Source: Dermatophagoides farinae (Eukaryota; Arthropoda; Arachnida; Sarcoptiformes; Pyroglyphidae). From it: DNA of 64,000 nt. Where the stretch lies: the NCBI RefSeq assembly GCF_024713945.1, contig NC_134682.1, positions 2,356,001-2,420,000 of the forward strand. The letters are read 5' to 3'. Within the stretch, counting starts at the first letter, position 1. The number at the start of each line of letters is the position of its first letter. The notes beneath the pieces were generated by a model. It did no database searches. It was given only the letters and a program-made list of their open reading frames with translations, and was not told the DNA's origin. The translations under genes and the position numbers were made by a program. Of the stretch, positions 47,701-59,923 are shown in pieces.

Positions 47701-50425
47701 TACACACACACACACATACCTGCCATTTTTCCGCGTCAAATAAAATGGTCAACAACAACGATAACAATAACAATACAATACAACAAAGTTAAATTATTAC
47801 ATATTAACCAGAAAAAAAAGTCTGAAATGAAATGAAATAAAAAGTGAAAAAAATAGACAATTCCATGTGAATTCTGTTTGTATGGGATTCTATGTTTGTG
47901 TGTTGTGTTCAACAAACGCCCAACCAAATACATAATTTATTCAATTTTGAGTAAATCTGTAAATCTTTCACTTATTTTTTCCCGTGTGTGTATGTGTGTG
48001 AGTGTGTGTGTGTCTGTGTGTAGTCCAAAAGACTCGCCCAAACTTTTACATTAAAAAATAAAATTTTTAACGTCAAATGACGAAATTCTGGTAGTTAGGT
48101 CCAAACTGTTAATGTTGTTGTTGTCAATATTTTTTTTTTATCGCCGACACATTATTGACAAGATGGATTTTGTTTTGTTTTTTTTTGACATTGAGGAGGC
48201 ACTCATATATCTCAAGAATTTAAATGTCACAACGACAACAACAATAAAATTACACACCTGCTTTTTTTTGATGGAAAAGCAACAAAAAAAAAGTTCAGAT
48301 TGAAAACTTGGCCCCGTTTTTTTATGTTTGATTTTTGTTTTTCCGGTGATCATCATTCTTCCAATGAACACAAATGTATTTCCAATTGGGCGCCAAACAC
48401 ATATTTAAATAAGAAAAAATATCTGTCATTAATTGTGCGCCATCTAACATGTTTAGTTGAAAGTTTTTTCATATTAAGAAAAATTATTCTGGAAAAAAAA
48501 TTTCCGTTTGATTCACCAAAATTCTTTCACTCATCATCATTTATTCATTTGAAAATAATGATTTCACATGTTTCTTAGTTTACATGTTATTTTTTCAGAA
48601 AAAAATGGTTATAAATAATCGATGATTATCGAACACATTGTATTTGGGAATAAGAGAAAAATATCTATCTCCCAAATGATCTCATTGATCTCACCATTCA
48701 TCTTGATTTGGTGATGATAGAAACTTTAATGAACATTGAGTGCTTCTACCTCAATTTTCGAGCCAATATGTCGCATTTTGATATTGGTTGCAATGGTCAC
48801 ATGAGATGCATTTGTTTGTAAAAACTCTCATTACCCGCGGCGTATCGGCATAGAAATCATTAACAAACAAACAAACAAACAAAAAATGTAGACCGTGTAA
48901 AAATGAAAAGACAAGAACAAGACAATCATATAGCGTTAATTTAATGATATGGTTTACATTTTCTCGATCATTTGGGAATTTCTATTGTTCTCACTATTGA
49001 CCACTTTTTTTTTCATTGCCTCCGTTTTTGATAGTGTTTCATCATTATTAAAATGGTCATTACAATCAGTCAATTAATGATCGGGATCACCATATTATTA
49101 TTATTAACGAAATAGAATATTCCATCATTCTGAAACGATTCGGCTCAATGAATTTTTTTTTTCTTCACTATTCAAATTCACGCATACACGCACACATACA
49201 AATACACTTGATGGTAAGCCATCATAACCAATTAGCTCTCATTAAAAAGAATGGGCAAAAAAAATGAATAAATTGGCTTCCATCTGAAGAGACTAACTAA
49301 AAAATAAAATAAAATAAAAAAATGTTTGTCATGTGTGTGGGTTTGTGTCAAATGATGATTATTATCCATCATCATTAACATTATCATATAGCAAGCAATA
49401 AAATATGTAGAAAAAAAATTGGTACCAGCAGAATTTTCATGTTTTATAACGTTCTAGAACACACACACACACACACACACACACTTTTTTTGGACAAAGG
49501 TGAGTCATACCCAGAATCAGTAAGGAAAGAGAGAGAGAAAGAAAAAGAAAATTCTCAAATGGGATGATACATATGATGGAATTTGTCGGAACATTCTTTC
49601 GCATATACGAAAAAAAAACATTAACACACTAAATATGCTACTACTACCAGTAATATCCACAAGAATCAAATACGCATTTTTTTTTGGTTGTATCTGTGAT
49701 GGGAACGAAAATATTCTTTGAATAAAGAGAGAAGAAAGAAAGAAAGTTTTGTAAAGAAAAAAAAATAAAATAAAATAGTGACAAAATACCCGGATAGAGT
49801 CAAATAGGGGCTAAAAGTTACCATTTTTTTTTTTTTTTTTTGATTAAATGGCTTGTTTTGTGTGTGTGTGTGTGTCTGTTTGTCAAATGATGGAGCACGC
49901 TCGGTTGGTTAAAAATATTTTCGGTTCATATCCAATACAAAAAAGATAGGACCAAAGCATTTGCCTCTCTCCGTTTCACGGCCAAATTTCTATGTCAAGT
50001 TGTGCGTTTCATTTTTCCGTTCTTTTCCGATTTTCGCTTCATTGACCGACTGACCGTGTCTTGTGTATGTACGTGTATGTGCCCATTTTTGTTTTTTTTT
50101 ATCTTTTTTTTTTGAAAATTTAATTTTCTAGTTATTCATTCATTACTTTTACCTTTAATTATTCGTACATTTTTTTCCTTTTCTTCATTGTAATTCATAG
50201 CAATAGTGTTTGTGTATGTCCTCAAACGGGTTAAATAAGGCAAGCAAAAAAAAAATTAACACACGTATATCATCATAATAATAATGACGATAATCGAAAA
50301 ATGACATAACATTGTGATCTGAAATTAAAATCAAATTCAATTTTTGATTAGAAATGTGGTAATTTTTATTATAACATATCAGATGAGACCAATCATATCA
50401 TTACCGGAACGAAACATATCAAAAT
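44763..50425. other. Gene-poor stretch upstream of the Ras-like gene
   Basis: No gene is supported over 5.7 kb. It contains GT/CA runs (for example 49459-49484 and 49859-49874), GA runs and A/T homopolymers. A 55-codon open frame of ordinary composition lies at 48654-48818 (plus strand), and a weak CTCF-like core lies at 48435-48450 (minus strand). The end of this stretch presumably holds the promoter of the Ras-like gene. Confidence 0.55.
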
Positions 50426-51921
50426 ATGCAAAACGCATCTTCCTCTTTTTCCTCTTCATCTCAACCGCAGCAGCAGCAGCAACAACAACAACAACAACAA
50501 CAGCAATGGTCACCATTGTCACGACCAATGTCCAGTCAAGCAATGACAAAACGTGATCGTTATCAAAGTAGCCCGTCCATGTCATTATCGGCAAATACAT
50601 CACCACAGCCACAATTATCACCGGGTAAAACAACAACATCACCATTAATGATGATGATGACAAAGTCACCACAAACAAATGTTGCTCGAAGTCCAACGGA
50701 CCAATTATTAGTCAATTATCAATGTGGTATATTGAATGCAAGCACACCACCATTATCACGAAGACGACGACATTCTAAATTACATTTACGTATTGCATCT
50801 GAATTAAGTGTTGATCAAAGTGAAAGTACTTCACATGCTGCCATACGACAAGAAGATTCACAGGAATCTGGTCAGAATTCGGCTCAAAGTAATAATAATA
50901 ATAATAATCGACCAATGAAAGAACGATATCGAATCGTTATATTAGGATCAAGTGCTGTAGGCAAAACGGCAATTGTCGAAAGATTTTTATATGGTTCATT
51001 TGCTGATCGTCATTGTGCAACGGTTGAAGAATTACATAAAGGTGAATATGAAATACCCGGTGGTGGTTGTATACCATTGGAAATTCTTGACACAAGCGGT
51101 AAGTATAGTGTTAACTAGTTGGTTGTTTAAAAGTGATTAATTAATTAATTAATTATTTAACCACTTAATCGTACAATCGTTTCATTAAAAAAAAGGATCA
51201 TTCGAATTTCCAGCCATGCGAAGATTAGCTATTTCTACCGGTAATTTATTCAATCAATTTTTTTCAATTAATTTTAATCAAATTGATATTTTTTTTATCG
51301 AAAAATTAATTCATAGGAGATGCATTTGCATTAGTCTATTCAATTGATGATCAATCATCATTTGAAGAGATTAAAAATATTCGTGAAATGATTAAAGAGG
51401 TTAAAGGTAATCAACAGCCAATGTCACCGATTGTTGTTGTTGGTAATAAAAATGATCTCGATGATGATGATGATAATGATGATGATCATAGCGATAGTGA
51501 TGATAATGATGAGAAGAAAAAATCTAAACAATCATTAAAACGACGACAGGTTAAAATGGAAATGGCCGAATGTGAATGTATTGATTGGGAATATGGTTTT
51601 GTTGAATGTTCGGCTAAAAATAATAAAAATATTGTCAATATTTTTTCCTGTATGCTTATACAGGCACGTCTAAATGGAACATTAAATGTTATACCAAAAT
51701 ATAGCTCAAAAGGTCATCATCACCATCATCATATCAACGATCAACACGGTTTATCAACTGCAGGATCCGGTAATCGTTTTCAACAACGACGACGATCAAG
51801 TCTACCGATAAGTGAATTATTTCATCGATCATCATCAAGTAGATCGAATGATCGTTCAAGTGGTGGTGGCAGTGGTCATGGTCATTCATCATTTACAAAG
51901 AATAGTTGTACACCATCCTAA
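50426..51921 (+). CDS. Ras-dva-like small GTPase with long N-terminal extension
   Basis: Three exons, 50426-51098, 51196-51240 and 51317-51921 (phase 1 at both junctions), give 440 residues. The GTPase domain starts near residue 169: P-loop [17 protein letters not shown], switch region [52 protein letters not shown] and ECSAK. The combination TVEELH, DTSGSxxFPAMR and DAFALVYxxDD points to Ras-dva, a Ras-family branch kept in many animals but lost in placental mammals, with RASD/Rhes as the nearest alternative. It has a 168-residue Q/S/P-rich N-terminal extension and an acidic insertion ([18 protein letters not shown]) after NKND. The last four residues are CTPS, a possible prenylation box, though Pro at its third position is unusual. 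Function as a membrane-linked signalling switch is inferred. Confidence 0.83.
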
Positions 51922-54900
51922 AATAAAAACGTCCAAGAATTAAGGAAGAAAAATGAACAATGAAACAATTTTTTTGGAATCAAAAATTCTTCCTTATTTC
52001 ATCCACTTTAAGCAATAGACAGCAACAGCAATACACTTGATATTTTTAGATCGATCCACATTATTTAACTTTGAAAAAAATATACCCAAATTAAAACAAA
52101 ACAAAAAAAATCCGACCAAAAACACACTCAACCACATTTCACTGATGGATAATGTCCAAAATCACCATAATCAAACACATTGATACATACATATCACCAA
52201 TTTAATCTGATGTTGTCCAATCAATTGATTGATTGATTGATTTTTTTTTTGAAAAAATAAAAAAAAAACGAAAATTTCAGTTTAATTTCAAGCCAAAAGA
52301 TGGTGCTAGCAACCGGAAACAATTGATGTGATTTGATTATGATGAGTTGGCGTAATATATAATAAAATAATCTCTTTAATTCTTAAAAAAAGAGAAAAAG
52401 GGTCTCTTGAATGATGATGATGAGATACTACTATGGCGGCATTAAAAATGAAGTATAGCAATAGCAATAGCACACCCAAAAGCAAAGTTCATTGTCTGAA
52501 TATATATGTCTGTAATGTATGTAATAATAACACTATTGATGTGTGTTTGTGTGATTGACATGAAAAAGCTAAAAAAAAACGAGAATTAGGCGATAGACTC
52601 TCTTGCTATTGCTGCTGCTGCTGTTTGTATTTGGTGTAAGTGTGTGTGTGTTCATTGCAATGGTATGTGATATGTGCATGTTCGATGGATGGATGATTTC
52701 CGTTTGCTGTGATTTTGTCGGTTTTGGCTATAACTAAGAAATATAGAAAGAAATAAAAAAAAAATTTTTTTGAATGAAATGAACACTGCCCTCATACAGT
52801 GTAGAGCATGAATAATGTGTGTGTACCTTGCTGGAAAAAGGTTTTTTTTTTTTGGTTGTTTGCTTGTTTATTTTGTTTACAATTTTTAGTCTAACATTCG
52901 TTATGTTTCAGTTTCGGTTTTAAAATTTAAGTTCATTTTTGGTTCATGTCAATAGTCGGTTATTATAAATTTATAACATTAACATCATCATCATGATCAT
53001 CATTAATGAATGAATGGACGATCCACGGTGAATTGGTTTTTTTTCTACATTTTTAACATTTCCAAATAACACCATCTAGCCAGATGACGTATGGATTTTT
53101 TTTTTTGGATAATAAAATGGATCATAAAAAATAAAAATAAAAAAATAAAATAACCGGCATGTCTGGTTGCATCATTATCATAATCATCATCAGTCATGAC
53201 ATTTAAATTTAAATTCATTCATTCTATTACAATGTTCATTTATGAACAACAACAACAACAACAAATATCCGATATAACCGACGAACCGACCAACGAACCA
53301 GCAAATAATAATAATAATGACCCGAAAAAAAATAAAAAATAAAAATATACAGACATACCTGTGTATAACTATATATAAATATATATTATTCAGAACAAAT
53401 GGTATGGTATGTATGGTATGTAGGTAATGCATGTATAGTTCCGACGAAGAAAAAAAAAGAGAGAAAAACCGAACATTGAAAAATTCCAATCATCACACAC
53501 ATAGGAAAAAAAACCCGACGACGACGAAATACTATTCAATGACCCGCGATCATCATCATCATCATCATAATCATCATTCGACGTTGTTGTTGTTTTTTTT
53601 CTGTTTGTTGTTTGATAATATAGAAAGGTTTACGAGGATATAAAAAAAAACTATCCCGAAATATAAAAGAAAAAAAAATTCCGTTAACAATCGATATATA
53701 AATCAGCTATATAGAGACAGAAAGCTAACCAGGCCAGACACATCGAGAAAATCCACAGCTCAAACACACACACACACACACGAAGTTGTTAAACAAGTGG
53801 AAACTGAACAACACGGTTGATTGATCATAACCTGTTCATAAGTTATGACAAAAATGTTAACTATTCCGTTTTTTTGTTGTTGTTGTTGTTGTATTTGCTT
53901 TTGCTTTGTTACCGTATTTGAAATGTTCAAAGAAAAAAAAAATCAAACTGAAAAAAAACGATTGATAGAAGCCTGGTGCTGGATTGTGGTCATCAATGAT
54001 GACCTATGGGGAGCATCATCATCATCAGAACGTTTACATAATTTAAATAACGGGCCATTCAACTCGTCGTCGTCGTCGTCGTCGTCGTCAATCATCATTA
54101 TGAATGAAAATGGTGATGATGATGATGATGTGATCACACACAGGTGATCTTCAAGTAATGCCGATAGCTATTTCTATGATCAAATGGTTGAAAACCACTT
54201 ACTTGCTATGATTTGATATTGTCCATTCCAAAAAAAAAAATTCAACTCTTTGATTCCTTTGCCGTTGTTCAGCTAGTTTATTGATGTTTGTCTGCTGTGT
54301 GCTATTCAATAGATTTAGGATTCTATTCATTTTTCTAGAAAAAAAATGATTGGCATTTTTTTCCATTCATTTTATGGGCCTGTTTTTTTTTGTTTGTTTG
54401 TTTGTTTGTTTGTTTTACCAGACAAACAAAACAAAACATGAAAACAAAAATGACAAACCTTAATCACGACAATCGAATCGACCTAAACCTAAATATAGAC
54501 CTAACAACAATCAACTTATCAAAAAATTGTGTGAGTGTGTGTGTCCATATCATCAGGCGCCAAATCAACTTCCACTACTTCTTCAATCATGATAATTAGG
54601 TAGAAATAATAATAATAATAAGAATTTTATATTTTGAAAAAAAGTAAATATTTGTTCATTCCGAGTATTATATACTCTGTTTATGATGTTGACAAATTAG
54701 GTGTTGAAAATTATGATTTCATTTTTTGTTTTTTTTCAATCAATCCTAGTCTTGAATTCCATATTTGATCAAAAAAAAAAAAAAAAACATGTATGATGAT
54801 TGTTGACCATATAAAGGAAAGGAATGAATCCATATATTATTTTTTTTTCTTTCATCATTTAAATTCATTAATAACTTTTTGCTTAGTTTTTTTTTCAATT

Positions 54901-56365
54901 GAATCAACAAAAACAAAAAACAAACGTTTAGTAATCATAATAATAATGATAAGATTTAGAGGAAAAAAACAACAACAACAACAACAAACGACAAACTGAA
55001 TAAATTCAACTGAAAAATGTGAAAATATTTGTGTCGCCAACATGAAAACGCACACACACACATCCTACTACTATTTAGATCGGGGCGAAAAAAACTAATC
55101 CACATGCTGCCATTGAACATTGTAATGTACACACACACACACACATATCCTGTGTGTATTTAAAATGAAACAACATTCATATAAACGATTTATGATGAGG
55201 TCAAGAGGGATTAATAATAATAATAATAATAATAATATGACCACCAAGTCCGGCCGGCTATTTCTATCTAATGCCTAATGATCATTATTCATTCATTATT
55301 TCTTTTTTATCCATAAATAATGTGGATTTAGGCCATCACCACCACCACCACCACCATCACCATTTCATTTGATAAAAATCAATCACAATAATCGAATCAA
55401 TAAAAATATTTGATAGAAAACAAAAAAAAATAATAATAATGATTATTGATTATTCATCACTAAACACTTGTGTACACATGCGTCATGCAACTTCCGTTTG
55501 TAAATCAATAAATTTTTTTTTCTTCTTCTTCTTCTTCTTCTAATGAATGATTGGAATGTCTGTGTTTTTCTTTAGGCGTTTGTGTTTGTGTGTGTGTGTG
55601 TGTGTGTGTAACAATATTTTCTTTTATGATTCAATCCCTTTTTTTCACTATAATAATCAAATAAACGAATGTATTGATCAATCAATCAATTGATTGATTG
55701 ATTGATTGATTTCCGTTACAATGAAAATTATTGATGAGTTACCTGGAATGGTGATTCTTTTAAAATTATGTTATTTTATGAATAGAAATTAATATTGAAC
55801 GGTTTAAAAAAAAAAATTTTTTTTATGAGAACCAAGGTGATTATAACATTGTTTGTTTGTTTGTTTGTTTGTTTGCTTGATCGATTTTTTATACTTATTT
55901 TTGGATAAAAAAAACCGGCCACTTTTTACTTTAGAGTAGTGTGTTGTATGGGAAAAAAATTGGTCGCTTATCTCGCTTTTACTATCTTGCTATGAATTTT
56001 CCTACTGGAACTGATTACTTTCTCAACGATATTTTTTTTTGTTTTCATTGAAACATTCAACAGGTTGTCGTCGTCTGTTTTGTGATGATGTTGTTGTTGT
56101 TGTTGTTGTTACTGCTGCTGCTGTTGCTGCTATTAACCTGAATGGATTGATATAGACAGATGAAAAATATTTAAAAACCGGCATAGACATGAAATGAAAT
56201 AATTTTTCTAAATAAATAGATTTAGCCGGTAATTTGGCGACATAAACAGCAAACAAACAACTCAAAAAAAAAAAACAAACATTCATTGAGATATGATAAT
56301 GAATAAACAAAAATGTCATCAAAAGCAAAGCAAAGTAAAAAAACATTTCGGATGATCATTCATCC

Positions 56366-56393
56366 TCATCATCATCATCATCATCATCATCAT
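56366..56393. repeat. CAT trinucleotide array
   Basis: Nine perfect ATC/CAT units. The same trinucleotide is found throughout coding and non-coding parts of the window. Confidence 0.9.
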
Positions 56394-56716
56394 TATCGGG
56401 TTTCATTCAATTTTAATTTCGGGCGTCACATTAAAAGTCAAGTTTTGAAAAAAACAGAAAAAAAATCCTCATAATCATCATGATGACCCTATGTGTGTGT
56501 GTGTGTGTGTGTGTGTATACAGGTAATTCACCTCTGACCTCAAATTTTTTTTCGTACATTGATCGGGTCATCATCATGCTATGTATGTGTATTGCCATCA
56601 TCATACTTCTGCTGTTGCTACCATCATCATTTGCTGAATTTATCATTTTAGCTACATTTAACTATGATTACGACTAAGTTCATCGACATTATGTTGATGT
56701 CTATAGAACAAGAATA

Positions 56717-56748
<32 letters not shown>

Positions 56749-59700
56749 CTGTGTTATTAAAGTAAAGCGGAAAACAACAAAAAAAAATGTTCGGTATCTC
56801 TTCTTTTCGATATCATTCAAAAAAAAATATTCACAAAATTCAGCTCTTATGGATGGTAGTGGTGGTGGTGGTGGCGGTATTTAGTAGTATTTAGTGTTCA
56901 TGACATCCACAACAACAACAGGAAAAAACCAAAATACACATCCGTTGAATATAGAAAGAGAGAGAAAAATGTGAATATTTTTTTTTTTTTTGGGTTTTTC
57001 ATTCACATTCTCATCATCATTGAAAACATTCGCAAAAATGATGATAAACAGTTTTGATGATTTAAATACAATATATAATATATATGGTATTAAAGCCGGC
57101 ATTTTTTTTCTCTTTTTTTTTCACTACAATCTCTTCAAGATTGGATTTTTCATCAATAATCTCCAAGTATTTGTAAACCAAAAGAGAGCAAGAGAGTGAG
57201 AGAGAGAGAGAGGTTAACTAACAACGACCTAAGTTTTAGTTTTTTTCTTCTTTTCATTCAATACAATATTTGTGACCCAAGCCAAAATCACTATGTATGT
57301 CTCTGTATGTATGTTTTTCATTCATTCATTCATTCATTCATTTATTCAGTGATATCTTTCTTGTAGAGAAGAACAACCGGTGTGTGTATGTGTGTGTGTA
57401 TTTGTGTTAAGGGTGAGCCAAAACCAAAACCAAAGAAAAAAAACGGATAACTTTTCTCTATTTGATCTACTCGATTTTTTTTACTGTTTTTTTTTCTTCA
57501 GTTCGACAAACACAAACATTGAATGTGTTCAGTATTCGATCGGTATTCAAAGTGTCCGGTTGATTGATGATGATGATGATGAATGGTTTGTATGTGTTTT
57601 TATACCTGTGTGTGTGTGTATGTTACCAGATGATGATAATGATATCCGGTACAACAACATTACAGAATTCGATGTTAATTTTTGAATATCATCAACGATG
57701 ATTGTGTTGATTGTGAATTTCTTTATTTTTTTATTTTTTTTTTTTTTTTGGTTTCCGAACGAATAAATTTGATGGTAAGTTTGATTATTTATTATTTCGA
57801 TTGATTGATTTAAATTCTTGTTGTTTAAATAATTCTGAAATGAATTTCAGAATTTCAGGATTATTACTATGATAATATCTATTGTTTTTTTTTAATTTTG
57901 ATCGCCACGCAAACAACGACAACAACTGCAGACAAATCGAGTTGATTATTATTTTTTAACCGGCACAATTGACAATTTTTTTTTGGTGCCACCTGTATTA
58001 CTTGTTTGTATATTTTAGGTGTATCCGTTGTTGTTGTTGTTGTTAGCTTGTCCGGCGGTTATCTTTGGCTGCTGCTTCTGCTTGGTTGGTTGGTTGGTTA
58101 GTTGTTTGATGGCCTGTTCTGTTCATAAGCCGGTTATGCATGACTGGCTTAACATTTAAGGCCAGTATAAAAAAAAAGAGAGGGGAGATATTTTGAAATA
58201 CCGAATAATAAAATATCTGGAGCAAACACACAGTGTATGTATCGTTGTCTGGTGTGGATAAAATGAATCGGCCAGACATTTTACAAGATTTTTTTTTTTT
58301 TTGCTTCTTTTCTACACCAATCCTATATTACTGAATGGAATGTTGCCAATCAATGAACTTATTACACACACACACATTTTTTTTCTTGGCTTCCATCATC
58401 ATCATCATCATTACGGCATATCCCGGACAACGTTTCACCGGTGTGTGACGCCAATTGTCGGTTGATTGTTTGTTGCAATACAGCAAGCAAGCAAGTAAGC
58501 AACAAATCGGTTATCGAACTTTTTCATTTTATCCTCTCATCAAATATCCTGTTCATCATAATTGTCTATGTGACTATATTTCGATACAATACTATCTATG
58601 GATTATTAACTCATTCTATTATTTATTTCGAATTAAGATTTTTTTTTTGATGATTTTGTCTTCATTTTTCTACCTTAATCTCTGAATGATCATCTATTAC
58701 AATTTTTGTTTTATGAAAATTTTCATTCATAATTCGTGAAAAAAAATAGATGACATAGATTTTGTTGTTGTTGTTTTTTTTCTCATTTGATTGCTCATGA
58801 CATTAAACGACAACGACATCAAATTGCAATTTACAATTGCAATTTTTGCGTTTTTATTTCTATATAAATTCATTCATACAAAATCAAAAAACAAAAAAAA
58901 AAATCCTTCTCTCATCATCGATGATCATCATAGTAAAAACGAGGAGGATGATGATCATGATGACAGTGTGTGTGTGTGTGTGTGTACAGGTTAAAATAGT
59001 ACATGACAAACTTCCGGCTTGTTTGTCATTTTTCTGTGCAACAACAAAAGCAACAACAAAAAATGAAATAATTTTGTTTCTTTTTTTAAAAAAGTTTATA
59101 TTTAATTTCGTAGTAATTTTTTTTTCTTTTTTTTCTGTATATAATAATGAGTTTTTTCTTAATGAATTATCGTAGATTCATTTCATTCATTCATTCATTG
59201 AATTTATTTTTCAAAAATAAAAAAGTTAAGCTTTAAGCAATATGATGTGCTATTTTTATGAATCAAGCCATCATCATCATCATCACCATCATCACCATCA
59301 TCATCATGATCAGGATCAACAGACAACCGATTTTAACCAGCCAAGCAAGTCATTCAGTTAGTGATAACATACACACACACAGCATTTTTTTCTCTCTTTT
59401 TTTTGTTTATTCTTTCAATTTTCATGACAATATGATTATCCCCTTCGTTTTTTTTTCTCCAAAAAAAAAAAATTTTTTTTTTTTTTTTTTGATCATTGTG
59501 GTGATGGATGATGGACATCATATTAAAGAATGTAAAAACAACAGAAAAAAAATTGGCAAAAAAAATGCCAAACATTCCTTTAATAACACAGACACATACA
59601 TACAGAAAAAAAAACATGATGATTGACCACATATTCAGGTAAATTTTTTTTTTTTTTGATTTTTTCTCTTTAATAAAAAAAAACTTGCTACTCTTTTTCA

Positions 59701-59845
59701 TCATCATCATCATCATCATTGCTGAAAGATGACTATTCTGGTTGGTGAGAATTTTATGTAGCTCACACACACACACACAGTGATATTCATCAGGTTTTCA
59801 GGTTTCTCTATAATTTCTCTTTCTCTCTCTCTCTTGTTGTTTCAG

Positions 59846-59923
59846 GTGCATTCACAAATGTGTGGACGTCGTCGTCGTCGTTACATGACAACTCGTTATG
59901 ACGCCCGTAATATACCGCAGCAA
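59846..59923 (+). other. Possible coding exon of an unseen plus-strand gene
   Basis: A long pyrimidine tract (TTTCTCTTTCTCTCTCTCTC region, then TTGTTGTTTCAG) precedes an open segment of higher GC content reading SQMCGRRRRRYMTTRYDARN. Two possible donors follow: GTAATA at 59907 and GTCACA at 59924. No homologue is recognised, and part of the arginine run comes from a CGT repeat, so this is a candidate only. Confidence 0.25.

Noticed and set aside
48435-48450. Third CTCF-like core (reverse strand)
   Set aside because: Only the central TAGATGGCGC matches and the flanks do not, so it was not listed as a site.
50379-50696. 105-codon minus-strand frame over the start of the Ras-like gene
   Set aside because: It is antisense to the Q/S/T-rich N-terminal extension, with composition explained by that exon.
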